64,000 bases of DNA, from positions 1 to 64,000 of the forward strand of contig NZ_VJYI01000018.1 in NCBI RefSeq assembly GCF_008065375.1, given 5' to 3'. This DNA comes from Nonomuraea sp. SYSU D8015 (GTDB lineage Bacteria > Actinomycetota > Actinomycetes > Streptosporangiales > Streptosporangiaceae). Of the stretch, positions 50,976-59,999 are shown piece by piece. A model generated the notes under the pieces. It saw only the letters and a program-made list of their open reading frames with translations. It was not told the origin of the DNA and searched no databases. The position numbers and the translations under genes are program-made. Each line of letters begins with the position of its first letter. Position 1 is the stretch's first letter.

Positions 50976-52538
50976 GGTCGTCGTGGTGAAGGTGCGCATC
51001 GAGCCGGCGAACTTGGACAGGTCCCACTCCGCGGGCCCGTGGTACCAGTAGAGGTTGTCGGCCTGGCTGCCGTTGCCGGTGACCGAGGCCACCACGCGCG
51101 ACCAGTGCTCCACCCCGTCGAAGATCACCGCGTAGGGCAGGTAGCGGGAGAACAGCTCGACCCGGTGCTGCTCGGGCACGTTGCCGAGCTCGCCGGAGAA
51201 CAGGTATTCGCGGAAGCCCAGCGTGTGCGCCAACGCCGCCGCGCCCTTCGCGGTCTTGGCCGGCATGTACTGCCCGCCGACCGCCAGCGCGCCGCCCGCG
51301 ATGATCACGGCCAGGCCGAGCAGCCCGTACGTCGTGAACCAGGCCAGCGCCACCGTGGCCACCAGGCCCACGCCGATCAGCACCACGCCGGCCGTGGTCC
51401 ACCTGGTGCGCTCGGTGTCCGGGCGGCGGGCGAACCAGCCCTGCTTGACCACGTCGGTGTACAGCGCGTCGCGGACCTTGCCGAGGTGGGCCGCGAACGA
51501 GCCGGACAGCTGCGACAGCAGCACCGCGTCACGGCCGTCGAAGATGGCGTCGTAGAGCGCGCGCTCGTACGGCAACAACGCGTTGACCGGCGCGTTCGGC
51601 ATCCTGACCAGCATCCAGTCGGGCGCGTCGTACGTCTGCCTGGGCTGCTCGTCGATGCGCAGGTAGCCGCGCACCGCGAGGTCCACGATCGTGGCGGTCA
51701 CGTCGATCACATCGGCCTGCTCGTCCACGAGTGTGCCGATCTGCCCGGGACGCACCCCGTCCGGCGGGGAGAAATGGCCGTTCTGGATGGGAGCGACCGC
51801 GCCCTTCTCGTGCTCGGCGACCCTGGCGTCGCGGCCGCGCGTCCAGTAGAGCAGGGCGACGCCGCCGAGCAGCAGCACCAGCAGGCCCGCCAGGGCGCCG
51901 CCGGTGACGGCGTTGAGGGTGAACGCGGCCGCCAGCGAGAAGCGCTTCTCCAGGATGGGAACGCCGCCGCTGGAGCCTTCCGGGTAGCCGACCACGACGG
52001 TCAGGGCCTGGCCGGGCGCGATGTTCTCCTGCTCGAAGTCGGCCCGGGTGGCGGCGTGGTCCATGGAGGCCGACGTGCAGCCGATGGCCGAGGTCAGCTC
52101 GCCGGCGAAGCAGGACAGGTTCTGCACCTGGCCGGGGCCGTCGACCTTGACCGTGGCCTTGGCGACCGGCTGGTTCCAGCCGTTCACCGCGAACCAGCGC
52201 AGCTCCTCCACGCCACCCGAGGAGGTCACCGCCCCCTTGACGTCGTACTCGACCGTCTGGCCCGTCACGGTGAGCACGTCGCCGTCGAGGGTGCCGCCCT
52301 TGACGTTGGAGATCTGGTAGACGCGGTCGTAGCCGTCGTCGTAGCGCGTCCGGGTGATGAACGTGCGCTTGAGCCCGCGCGACGCCCCACTGATCTTCTC
52401 GACCACGTGCAGGGTGCCGTCCTTGCGGAGGGTCATCGTCACTTCGTCCGTGATCCCGGCCCCCGCGGCCATGGCGGGGGCGGCGGTCAACGTCAGAGCG
52501 GTGGCCCCCAGGGCGGCCATCGTGAGTCTGATACCCAT
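50934..52538 (-). CDS. DUF2207-domain membrane protein
   Basis: This encodes 534 residues from ATG 52538. A signal peptide (TMAALGATALTLTAAPAMAA) is followed by an extracellular beta-rich DUF2207 domain (about 25-215) with DEVTMTLRKDGTLHVVEKIS and YDDGYDRVYQISNVKGGTLD. A membrane helix follows at about 225-250 (LAGLLVLLLGGVALLYW), then a cytoplasmic domain and a second pair of helices at about 410-450. It ends with LYWYHGPAEWDLSKFAGSMR. These proteins are widespread and uncharacterised. The convergent GNAT gene overlaps its 3' end. Confidence 0.88.
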   Translation of the reverse strand: MGIRLTMAALGATALTLTAAPAMAAGAGITDEVTMTLRKDGTLHVVEKISGASRGLKRTFITRTRYDDGYDRVYQISNVKGGTLDGDVLTVTGQTVEYDVKGAVTSSGGVEELRWFAVNGWNQPVAKATVKVDGPGQVQNLSCFAGELTSAIGCTSASMDHAATRADFEQENIAPGQALTVVVGYPEGSSGGVPILEKRFSLAAAFTLNAVTGGALAGLLVLLLGGVALLYWTRGRDARVAEHEKGAVAPIQNGHFSPPDGVRPGQIGTLVDEQADVIDVTATIVDLAVRGYLRIDEQPRQTYDAPDWMLVRMPNAPVNALLPYERALYDAIFDGRDAVLLSQLSGSFAAHLGKVRDALYTDVVKQGWFARRPDTERTRWTTAGVVLIGVGLVATVALAWFTTYGLLGLAVIIAGGALAVGGQYMPAKTAKGAAALAHTLGFREYLFSGELGNVPEQHRVELFSRYLPYAVIFDGVEHWSRVVASVTGNGSQADNLYWYHGPAEWDLSKFAGSMRTFTTTTSGAISATRQFRTL

Positions 52539-52563
52539 GGCGGGAAATCGTATCGGTTCGTCC

Positions 52564-53649
52564 CTACAGGCTGATGCTGTTCGCGGCCCGCTGCACACTC
52601 TCCGGCGCGGCCCCCTGGCCGGGGTTCTCCAGCGCCAGCGCCTGGTTCTTCGCCACGAACGGGCGCATGCGCTGCTCGTAGCGGTCGAACGCCGCGGCCG
52701 GGTCCGCGGCCAGCTCCTCCGCCAGCACGTACGCCCCCACCATGGCCAGGCTCGTGCCCTGCCCGGACAGCGGCGAGGCACAGTACGCGGCGTCACCCAT
52801 CAACGTCACCCGGCCGGTCGACCAGCGCTCCATCTTCGTCTGCGCCATGGCGTCGAAGTAGAAGTCGTCGGACTTCCACATGGCCTCGAGCAGCCTGGGG
52901 CCCTCCCAGCGCATGGCCGCGCAGTGCTCCTGGATGAGGCCCTTCTGCTGCTCGATGTCACGGTGGTCGTACGAGATGGGGCCTGCGGTGAAGCCCAGGT
53001 TGACCCGTATCACGGCCGGGTCCCTGTCGCCGAAGACGGCGCCGCCCACGCCGTCCTCGTAGTGCCAGATCTGCCAGTGGTCCAGGCCGAGGAAGTTGTC
53101 GGCGGTGAAGATGGAGACGTACATGCCGAGGTGCTCCAGGAAGCGCTCCTCCGGGCCGAAGGCCAGGCGCCGCACGTTGGAGTGCAGGCCGTCGGCGCCG
53201 ACCACGTAGTCGTAGCGGTCCTGCCCGCCGCTCTCGAACGTCACGTCCACGCCGCCGGCGTCCTGGGCCAGGGTGGCGATCGAGTCGCCGTAGCGGTATT
53301 CGGCGTCGGTGGCGCCGATGAGGATCGTGTTCAGGTCGTCGCGCATGATCTCGACGTCCGGGCTGTCGAAGCTGCCGCCGCTGAGCGTGGCCTCCGTGTT
53401 ACGCATGATCTCGTTGCCGTCGCCGTCCACCATGGACATGCCGCGCATGGTCGTCCGGAGGGCCCTGGCCTGCTCCAGGACGCCCATCCGGTCGGCCACG
53501 GTCAGCGCGGCGCCCCTGATGTCGATGGCCTGGCCGCCCTTGCGCGGCGCCGGGGCCCGCTCGACCACCGTCACCTCGAACCCGTGCCGCCGCAGCCAGT
53601 AGGCCAGGACGGGACCGCCGACACTCGCGCCGGAAATGAGCACCTTCAT
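52564..53649 (-). CDS. FAD-dependent aromatic-type monooxygenase
   Basis: This encodes 361 residues from ATG 53649. It is of the p-hydroxybenzoate-hydroxylase fold: the dinucleotide motif ISGASVGGPVLAYWLRRHGF at residues 5-24, ERAPAPRKGGQAIDIRGAAL, the DG motif YDYVVGADGLHSNVRRLAFG and the second FAD motif VTLMGDAAYCASPLSGQGTS. It is similar to tetracycline- and phenol-type hydroxylases. It is divergent from a GntR-TetR fusion regulator, which presumably represses it until a substrate or xenobiotic appears. Confidence 0.9.
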   Translation of the reverse strand: MKVLISGASVGGPVLAYWLRRHGFEVTVVERAPAPRKGGQAIDIRGAALTVADRMGVLEQARALRTTMRGMSMVDGDGNEIMRNTEATLSGGSFDSPDVEIMRDDLNTILIGATDAEYRYGDSIATLAQDAGGVDVTFESGGQDRYDYVVGADGLHSNVRRLAFGPEERFLEHLGMYVSIFTADNFLGLDHWQIWHYEDGVGGAVFGDRDPAVIRVNLGFTAGPISYDHRDIEQQKGLIQEHCAAMRWEGPRLLEAMWKSDDFYFDAMAQTKMERWSTGRVTLMGDAAYCASPLSGQGTSLAMVGAYVLAEELAADPAAAFDRYEQRMRPFVAKNQALALENPGQGAAPESVQRAANSISL

Positions 53650-53686
53650 GTTCGCGACTCCTTCTATACGTCGTACGCAGAACTGA

Positions 53687-53701
53687 ATGTACGTCGTACA
53701 T
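53687..53701. promoter_or_regulatory. 15-bp perfect inverted repeat (operator 1)
   Basis: ATGTACG-T-CGTACAT is a perfect inverted repeat with a one-base centre, 38 bases before the monooxygenase ATG. A partial copy, TATACGTCGTACGC, lies 22 bases closer to that gene (about 53666-53679). This is the type of site bound by TetR-family dimers. Confidence 0.6.
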
Positions 53702-53732
53702 ACAGCAGCTCGCAACGGTATGCTGGGAAGAT

Positions 53733-53746
53733 CTGTACTAGTACAG
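53733..53746. promoter_or_regulatory. 14-bp perfect palindrome (operator 2)
   Basis: CTGTACTAGTACAG is a perfect 14-bp palindrome ending 8 bases before the regulator ATG and overlapping its RBS region. It resembles a GntR-family operator and differs from operator 1 in its core. It probably serves autoregulation. Confidence 0.6.
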
Positions 53747-53754
53747 GGGGTTCG

Positions 53755-54684
53755 ATGGACACTCCGCCGTACGCGCGGATCGCGGGCGACATCAAGCGGC
53801 GCATCGCTGACGGCAGGCTGCGGCCCGGGGACCGGGTGCCGTCCACCAGGCAGCTCGCCAGGGACTGGGGGGTCGCGCTGGCCACCGCGACCAAGGCGCT
53901 GGCGCTGTTGGCCCAGGAGGGCGTGGTGGTCGCCGAGCCGCGGGTCGGCACGGTCGTGGCCGAGGCACGCGGCAGGGGCGCGCGCCGTCCGGAAATTTCC
54001 GGACCAATGTCAGGACCTGTTTCAGGACATGACGTGACGCGCGAGCGCATCGTCCGGGCCGCCATCGAGATCGCCGACACCGCCGGGCTCTCCGAGGTGA
54101 CCATGCGCGGCCTCGCTGAGCGGCTCGGCATGGCCACCATGTCCCTCTACCGCCACATCAGCGGCAAGGACGACCTGGTCCTGCTGATGGTCGACACGGC
54201 GATGGAGGACTTCCCGCTCCCCGCGGACCAGCCGCCCGGCTGGCGGGCCGCGCTGGAGACCACCGCACGCCTGCAGTGGGCCGCGTACCGGAGGCACCCG
54301 TGGCTGGCCGGGGCCACCTCGCTGATGCGGCCGCTGCCCTCGGCCGGCCTGATCAAGCACACGGACTGGGTCATGGCGGCGCTCGCGGACACCCGCCTGG
54401 ACGCCACCGCCAAGATGCACCTGCAGATCCTCGTCTACAGCTACGTGCAGGGCATCGCCGCCAACCTGGAGCTGGAGCGGCGGGCCCGCGCCGCCACGGG
54501 CCTCACCGACGAGGAGTGGCTGAGCGGCCAGGAGAACCGCATGCGGGCGCTCAGCGAGTCGGGGCACTATCCCGCCTTCGCCCAGCTCATCCACGAGCTG
54601 GGCGACTTCGATCTCGATCTGGACCGGCTCTTCGAGTTCGGCCTCGGTCCCCTGCTCGACGGGCTCGCCCGGCTGATCGACTAG
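53755..54684 (+). CDS. Two-domain regulator: GntR-type winged helix fused to TetR repressor
   Basis: This encodes 309 residues from ATG 53755. Residues 5-75 form a GntR winged helix: PYARIAGDIKRRIADGRLRP, GDRVPSTRQLARDWGVALAT and AQEGVVVAEPRVGTVVAEAR. After a short Pro/Gly linker, residues 97-145 form a TetR_N helix-turn-helix: RERIVRAAIEIADTAGLSEV, TMRGLAERLGMATMSLYRHI and SGKDDLVLLMVDTAMEDF. A TetR_C (tetracyclin_repressor C-terminal-like) ligand domain follows, ending FDLDLDRLFEFGLGPLLDGL. It thus has two DNA-binding domains and lies divergent from a flavin monooxygenase, with two different palindromes between them. Confidence 0.9.
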   Translation: MDTPPYARIAGDIKRRIADGRLRPGDRVPSTRQLARDWGVALATATKALALLAQEGVVVAEPRVGTVVAEARGRGARRPEISGPMSGPVSGHDVTRERIVRAAIEIADTAGLSEVTMRGLAERLGMATMSLYRHISGKDDLVLLMVDTAMEDFPLPADQPPGWRAALETTARLQWAAYRRHPWLAGATSLMRPLPSAGLIKHTDWVMAALADTRLDATAKMHLQILVYSYVQGIAANLELERRARAATGLTDEEWLSGQENRMRALSESGHYPAFAQLIHELGDFDLDLDRLFEFGLGPLLDGLARLID

Positions 54685-54701
54685 GCAGGGTAGGTCTTGA
54701 G

Positions 54702-54809
54702 GGTGATCGCGTTGGCCGCCTCGCGGATCGGTTTCATGATCCCCTCGACGACGTTGGCCTTCGGCCTGGACCGCATCCTCGACGGCATAGACGTGCTCAC
54801 ACGCCGATG
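54702..54809 (+). pseudogene. TetR C-terminal remnant
   Basis: The plus-strand frame gives VIALAASRIGFMIPSTTLAF, then GLDRILDGIDVLTRR and a TGA at 54807-54809. The tail FGLDRILDGIDVL is the typical end of a TetR C-terminal domain and resembles the end of the gene just upstream (FGLGPLLDGLARL). No start or DNA-binding domain is left. It could be a leftover of another TetR regulator or of a local duplication. Confidence 0.5.
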
Positions 54810-54812
54810 AGG

Positions 54813-54850
54813 CCTCCAGGCCTGCGGCGAAGCGTCAGGAGGCCTGGAGG
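54813..54850. terminator. Hairpin at the gatD 3' end
   Basis: An 11-bp stem, CCTCCAGGCCT (54813-54823) and AGGCCTGGAGG (54840-54850), with a 16-base loop. It includes the last codons and stop of gatD. There is no U-tract, so termination is probable but not certain. Confidence 0.55.
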
Positions 54851-55551
54851 ACGGCCGCCAGACGTTCCTGGCGGAGGGCCTCGTAGCGGGAGTCGTCGAG
54901 CGGGGCCAGCTCCCCCACCCGCCACGACAGCAGCAGATCGGCCAGCGCGGGATTGCGGGCCAGCGCCGGCCCGTGAAGGTAGGTGCCGACCACGTGACCG
55001 GCGTAGCACCCTTCGAAGCCGTCGCCGTTGCCGACGCCCTTGATGGTCTTGGACAGCGGCCTGACGCCCGGCCCCAGGTGGGTCACGCCCATGTGGTTCT
55101 CGAAGCCGGTCAGCGTCGGCAGGTTGAGCGCGGCGTCCACGTCGGCCACCAGCTCCCCCACCGCCCGTGCGGGGCCGCGGGAGCTCGCGATGTCGAGGAT
55201 GCCGATCCCGTCGACCGGCTGGCCCTCCTCGCCGCCGAAGGTGCTGCCCATGATCTGGTAGCCGGCGCAGACCGCCAGCATGGCGGCCCCGGCGGCGATG
55301 GCGCGGTGGAGGCCGCCATCTCTGCGCAGGCGCTCGGCGGCCAGGATCTGGGGCCGGTCCTCGCCGCCGCCGATGAGGTAGATGTCGCCGCTCTCGGGCA
55401 CCGGATCGGCCGAGCGTACGTGGATCGTCTCCGCCTCGATCCCCCTGCGCCGCGCCCGCTGCTCGAGGACGAGGACGTTGCCCTGGTCGCCGTACGTGCT
55501 CAGCAGGTCGGGATAGATCCAGACGATGCGAAGGACGCTGTCAGACGGCAC
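54835..55551 (-). CDS. gatD: Lipid II isoglutaminyl synthase, glutamine amidotransferase subunit GatD
   Basis: This encodes 238 residues from GTG 55551, overlapping the murT stop. It is a CobB/CobQ-type glutaminase: RIVWIYPDLLSTYGDQGNVL, SGDIYLIGGGEDRPQILAAE, the nucleophile Cys95 in AAMLAVCAGYQIMGSTFGGE, and a catalytic His in HVVGTYLHGPALAR. It supplies ammonia to MurT for amidation of D-iGlu in the peptidoglycan stem peptide. It is not part of the cobalamin pathway despite its fold. Confidence 0.93.
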   Translation of the reverse strand: MPSDSVLRIVWIYPDLLSTYGDQGNVLVLEQRARRRGIEAETIHVRSADPVPESGDIYLIGGGEDRPQILAAERLRRDGGLHRAIAAGAAMLAVCAGYQIMGSTFGGEEGQPVDGIGILDIASSRGPARAVGELVADVDAALNLPTLTGFENHMGVTHLGPGVRPLSKTIKGVGNGDGFEGCYAGHVVGTYLHGPALARNPALADLLLSWRVGELAPLDDSRYEALRQERLAAVLQAS

Positions 55552-56770
55552 GGCCGAACTCCGATCGGATCTGCTGGAAGGCGGTGTAGTTGGCGATAAC
55601 GTCGACCCGGCCGGGCGGCTGCATGGCCAGCGCCTCCGTGAACGTGCCGCACAACGTGAACGGCACGTCCGCCACGTCGAGCCGGAGCGCCAGGTCGAGG
55701 CGGCGTTCGCCGGTGACGAAGACGGGGCGGCCGCGCAGGATGCGGTAGTCGACGTCCCACAGCCACGACGTGTCGCGCCCGTCGGGACCCTGCGCGTTGA
55801 CCGAGAGGATGATCGGCGACTGCGGATCGGCCACGTCGAAGGCCTCCAGCCAACCCGCCGGGTTCTTCGCCAGCAGCAGCCGGGCATAGCGGCCGTCACG
55901 CTCGACCGTCGTGTAGCGGCCGGCCACCGAGGTGACCTCGCGCAACCTGGGCAGCGCCCGCTCCACCGGCACCCCGAACGCCTCGGCCACCGCCAGCGCC
56001 ATCACCGCGTTGGAGCGGTTGGCCTGGCCGGGCAGCTGGATGTCGAGCAGCCACCTCTGCCCGCGCGGGTCGATCGCCGTGTCGTCGTCGAGCGCCCACT
56101 GCGGCTCAGGCCGGTGGAACGTGCACTCCCGGCAGGCCCAGAAGGCGTCCTTGCGGTCGAGCGGGCCGCCGCACTCGGGGCAGCACCAGGAGTCCTCCTT
56201 CCACCGCTGCCCGCCGGCGACCCAGGTGACCTTGGCCGCCGTGGAGGCGCCCCAGGTGACGAGCGGGTCGTCGCAGTTGGCGATCACGTGCGTGGGCTTG
56301 CCGGACAGCGCCCTGCGCCACTTCTGGGCGAGCAGCCAGATCTCGGCCGCGCGGTCCATCTGGTCGCGGCTGAGGTTCATCAGGCAGACGACGCCCGCGC
56401 CGGTGGTGTCGAGCACCTCGGGCAGATATTTCTCATCCACCTCCAGCACGCCGTAGGGGGCGCCCTTGTGCTGGGCGAGCGCCGAGACGTGGCCGGCCGG
56501 CATGTTGGCGCCGAACGCGTTGGTCGCCACCTCGCCGAACTCGAGCAGCGCCGAGGTGATCAGCCTGGTGGTGGTGGTCTTGCCGTTGGTGGCGCTGACC
56601 AGGGCCAGCTTGCGGTCGCGGGCCAGCTTGCGCAGCAGGTCGGGCTCGAGCAGCAGGCCGACCCGCCCGCCGATCACCGAGCCGTCGCCGCGTCCGGTCA
56701 TCCGGGACAGCGTGGCGGCACTGCGGCCCAGGGCGCTGGCGAGCTGAGCGCGCAGAGGAAGCTGGGTCAT
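55541..56770 (-). CDS. murT: Lipid II isoglutaminyl synthase subunit MurT
   Basis: This encodes 409 residues from ATG 56770. It is a Mur-ligase-like protein with the P-loop LALVSATNGKTTTTRLITSA at residues 54-73, the ATP site LMNLSRDQMDRAAEIWLLAQ and a zinc ribbon in the central domain (SWCCPECGGPL and WACRECTFH). The ribbon and a DUF1727 C-terminal domain distinguish MurT from MurE/F. Together with GatD it converts lipid II D-isoglutamate to D-isoglutamine, needed for cross-linking in many Gram-positives. The two genes form an operon. Confidence 0.94.
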   Translation of the reverse strand: MTQLPLRAQLASALGRSAATLSRMTGRGDGSVIGGRVGLLLEPDLLRKLARDRKLALVSATNGKTTTTRLITSALLEFGEVATNAFGANMPAGHVSALAQHKGAPYGVLEVDEKYLPEVLDTTGAGVVCLMNLSRDQMDRAAEIWLLAQKWRRALSGKPTHVIANCDDPLVTWGASTAAKVTWVAGGQRWKEDSWCCPECGGPLDRKDAFWACRECTFHRPEPQWALDDDTAIDPRGQRWLLDIQLPGQANRSNAVMALAVAEAFGVPVERALPRLREVTSVAGRYTTVERDGRYARLLLAKNPAGWLEAFDVADPQSPIILSVNAQGPDGRDTSWLWDVDYRILRGRPVFVTGERRLDLALRLDVADVPFTLCGTFTEALAMQPPGRVDVIANYTAFQQIRSEFGRAV

Positions 56771-56964
56771 GCCCAAGGATCCTAGTCGGCATTGGCGCCT
56801 ACTCAGGTGACGCGCGCGCAAACACGCCCGGCGATCGTGGACCGCGATCCCGGGCGCTCGGATGCCTGTGCCTGGTGATGGCTGAGGTCCCTTTGGGGGA
56901 TGGGTGGGCGGGCCTCAGCCGTCGCCAGGAGGCCGCCTCGAGCGCCCGGGCGTGGGAAGCCGGG

Positions 56965-59928
56965 TCAGGGGGCCGAGGCGGTGGGGTCGGCGAAGGAGAT
57001 CTCCGGGGCGCCGCCGTGGTCGAAGGGGAGGACGAAGCGGCGCGGCCAGGACAGCACCCCCTCCAGCCACCCGGCCCCCATCGTCTGACCCACGTGCCGG
57101 ACGCGGGCCGACGACTCGATGCCGATCGCGACCGTCGTGATGTCCCGCTGCACCCCTTCGTTCTCGTCGTCGCCCAGGATGGCCCGCCACGCCAGTGCCC
57201 GGTTGCGGTCCACCTCCATCGACAGCGGGTGGTGCCGCAGCGCCTTGGCGCGGTGGCCGAGCAGCTCGGTGTGCGCGCGGTCCCCCGAGCCGTTGCCGTT
57301 GGCGCCGTTCGGCGGGCGGAAGAGCGCGTACTCCATCGGCGGGGCGGGGTTGCGCAGGTTCGGGGCCGGCTGGCCGTACGGGAAGAGCCTGTCCACCTCG
57401 TGGAGCCAGCGCAGCTGGGGGATGACCCACGACGAGCCGGGGCGCTCGCCACCGGCCTCCAGACCGGCGAGCAGGCGGTTGGCCTTCTCCGCGGCCTGCT
57501 CCGTGAGCCGCGAGGGGTCGTACCAGCTGCGCAGCGACCAGGCGCGGCGCTGCACCGAGCGCTCGATCAGGGTGGCCAGCAGGCATTCGCGGCGCCGCGC
57601 GGGCAGCTCGGCCCAGGCGGCCGACAGGGTGCGCGGCACGCCGGGCAGCGGCCGGTTGCTGACGAAGGCCAGGATGACCGTGTCGCACCAGATGCGCAGC
57701 CAGGCCCATTCCGGCGCGTCGGCGAGCACGTCCGCCTCCCGGAGCTCCACCAGCGTGCAGGCCTGGCCGGTACGGCACTGCGCGCCGCACGCGGCCGACC
57801 GGCGGCCCCTGATCGGCGGCGGCGGTCCCGGCAGGACCTTCTCCCTGGACTCGCCGAGCGGCACGCGGACCCGCAGCGGCCGGTCCATCCCGTCGGCGAA
57901 GACGGCGGCCGAGCCGGGCTGCAGCGAGACGACGTGGCGGGACTGCTCGTCGCTCAGGTTCATGGCGGCGCCGACGAGCTTCCTGTCGTCCTCGGCGGGC
58001 AGCCGGTGGACGACCTTCAGCGCGGTGTTCTTGACGACGTCGGAGACCAGCTTGGTGGGGATCTGCTCGGCCACCACGATGCCCTCGCCGTACGCCCTGA
58101 TCTCCGCCAGCAACCCGGCCAGCAGCTCCACGGCGTGCGTGGAGGCGCGCCCGTGGCCGCGGTCGCGCAGCAGCCGGTGCGCCTCCTCGATGACGATGAC
58201 GTGGCGCAGCTCGTGGGTCTTCTCCGTACGCGCCCGCATGCGCAGGTGCTCGACGATCCTGATGATCAGCGTGCCCATGAGGAACGCCTTGTCCTCGTCG
58301 TTGGCCACGTCCTCGATGGCCAGCACGACGTCGCGTTCCAGCAGGCCGCCGATGTCGGCGGGGTGGCCGCCCTCGAAGAAGCGCCCGGCCGAGCCGACTC
58401 TCAAGGACCGGAGCCGGAGCGAGATGAAGCCCTCGACGTCGGCCTGGACCTCGCGGCCGTAGCCGATCTCCTTGATGACGTCCATGGCGTGCTGCTGGAG
58501 CTGTTCGAGGGTGGGGACGCTGGGCGGGACGTTGGAGCCGGGGACCGCGCCGCCGGTGACGACGTCCCAGCCGGTGGCCTCGTAGACGCGCTGCAGGGCC
58601 AGCGACATGATCTGCGGGAACGGCTCCTCGGCGTCGAAGGCCGCCATGAACAGCGCCCGCACCATGTCGATGTGGGCCTGGACGGGGTAGCCGGGCTCGG
58701 GTTCGAGCGGATTGATGCTGAACGGCACCCCGTCGGGCGCGGACGGGTTGATCACGGTCACGGGCTCGCCGACGCGGCCGGCCATGGCGGCGTACTCGGA
58801 CTTGGCCGGCTCGATGGCGAGCCACGGGATGCGGGCCTTGCTGAGCTGCTCCAGCAGGTGCCGGACGGTCTGCGACTTGCCGGAGCCGGTGGCCCCCGTG
58901 ACGAACGCGTGCCGGTTGAGCGTGGCCAGCGGCACTCGGAAGGAGCCGACGCCTCTGTCCTGCCCGTCGAGGATCTCCCCCAGCTCCAGTTCGCCCCCGT
59001 CGGCCTCGGACGTCACGTCGAAGAAGCCGGAGTCGAGCACGCGCACCCCGGGCACCTCCCGCCTGGGCAGCCCGGCCAGCGCGGCCAGCGCTCCCGCGGT
59101 GGCGGCGAACGGGGCGGCGGCGCCGTCCGCCGGGTCCTGCATGGTGATGGCGAGGGCCTCCGACAGCGCGTAGACGGCGCCGTGCGAGCTGCGCAGCCGG
59201 TACGGGTGGTGGCTCATCTCGACCGACCCGACGAGCACGGGCGCGATCTGCCGCAGCTCGTCGGCGGTGGCGGCGCCGGCCAGCACGCGCACGTTCCAGA
59301 GCCCGGCCTCCCTGAACGCGTCCAGCTCCTGCATGCGCCGCTCGGCCCGCTCGGCGTCGAACCGGGAGCGCTCGGAGGCGTCGCCGTACTGCCTGAGCAC
59401 GTTGAGCTGGGTGCGCAGGTGCGCCACCTCGGCGTCCAGCAGGTCGGTCGGCTCGGCCACGACGAGCCAGGCGAACGGCCGGGACATGAGCGTGACCAGC
59501 GTCGCCTCGAACAGCGTCGGCTGCCGCAGCTCGTCCGGGTCCCGCCTTCCCAGGGGAGGCGCCTGGCGCCCCGGGCAGGGCGTCCACACCAGGTCCGCCA
59601 GGTCGGCCAGGTATTCGTCCGACAGCTGCACGCCCCGCGCCCCACCGGGGAACAGCAGCGGCTGCGGCCCGCTCGGACGGTCGGGCGGGTCGGTGGCGCG
59701 GCGCGGCTGGCGCGGCGGCGACAACGGCCCCGCGTTGGTGATCAGTTCTAGCGGCGCGCCGGACCCCCGAGACAGCCACCCGATCACGAACGGCCGGTCG
59801 CGTTGCGCGGCCGACAGCACCGCGGGCAGCACGGTGACGAAATCCCACTCCGCCGACGAGCTTCGCGAGGGCGCGGCGATCGACTGGATTCGATACCAGG
59901 GCCCGCTCAGCGAGACGCTCGGCTGCAT
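56965..59928 (-). CDS. HerA/VirB4-like hexameric ATPase
   Basis: This encodes 987 residues from ATG 59928. Residues 1-330 form an N-terminal region of unknown fold with a helical segment at about 165-210. The motor domain has Walker A VTGATGSGKSQTVRHLLEQL (P-loop at 345-352), EPAKSEYAAMAGRVG, Walker B HVIVIEEAHRLLRDRG (577-584) and a GIVVAEQIPTKLVSDVVKNT sensor/arginine-finger region. These are HerA/DUF87 and VirB4-type features. Residues 714-724 hold three Cys (CGAQCRTGQAC). The C-terminal 250 residues are unassigned. It lies 71 bases after a two-helix membrane protein on the same strand. It is a likely DNA- or protein-moving motor of unknown purpose. Confidence 0.85.
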   Translation of the reverse strand: MQPSVSLSGPWYRIQSIAAPSRSSSAEWDFVTVLPAVLSAAQRDRPFVIGWLSRGSGAPLELITNAGPLSPPRQPRRATDPPDRPSGPQPLLFPGGARGVQLSDEYLADLADLVWTPCPGRQAPPLGRRDPDELRQPTLFEATLVTLMSRPFAWLVVAEPTDLLDAEVAHLRTQLNVLRQYGDASERSRFDAERAERRMQELDAFREAGLWNVRVLAGAATADELRQIAPVLVGSVEMSHHPYRLRSSHGAVYALSEALAITMQDPADGAAAPFAATAGALAALAGLPRREVPGVRVLDSGFFDVTSEADGGELELGEILDGQDRGVGSFRVPLATLNRHAFVTGATGSGKSQTVRHLLEQLSKARIPWLAIEPAKSEYAAMAGRVGEPVTVINPSAPDGVPFSINPLEPEPGYPVQAHIDMVRALFMAAFDAEEPFPQIMSLALQRVYEATGWDVVTGGAVPGSNVPPSVPTLEQLQQHAMDVIKEIGYGREVQADVEGFISLRLRSLRVGSAGRFFEGGHPADIGGLLERDVVLAIEDVANDEDKAFLMGTLIIRIVEHLRMRARTEKTHELRHVIVIEEAHRLLRDRGHGRASTHAVELLAGLLAEIRAYGEGIVVAEQIPTKLVSDVVKNTALKVVHRLPAEDDRKLVGAAMNLSDEQSRHVVSLQPGSAAVFADGMDRPLRVRVPLGESREKVLPGPPPPIRGRRSAACGAQCRTGQACTLVELREADVLADAPEWAWLRIWCDTVILAFVSNRPLPGVPRTLSAAWAELPARRRECLLATLIERSVQRRAWSLRSWYDPSRLTEQAAEKANRLLAGLEAGGERPGSSWVIPQLRWLHEVDRLFPYGQPAPNLRNPAPPMEYALFRPPNGANGNGSGDRAHTELLGHRAKALRHHPLSMEVDRNRALAWRAILGDDENEGVQRDITTVAIGIESSARVRHVGQTMGAGWLEGVLSWPRRFVLPFDHGGAPEISFADPTASAP

Positions 59929-59999
59929 ATCAATCCCCCACAGACGGTTCTTCGTTAAATTCCGCCAACCGTCAGCTCGTCACCTTGACATTGACCATG

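Noticed and set aside
54835-55551. Assignment as a cobyric acid synthase or CobQ piece of the cob locus
   Set aside because: It is coupled to a MurT gene with zinc ribbon and P-loop, which defines GatD. It lies 14 kb from the cob genes.
56875-59751. A 958-codon plus-strand frame over the HerA-like gene
   Set aside because: It is a shadow of the ATPase gene; the composition is Arg/Gly/Leu/Val-rich without motifs, and the minus-strand protein has clear Walker motifs.
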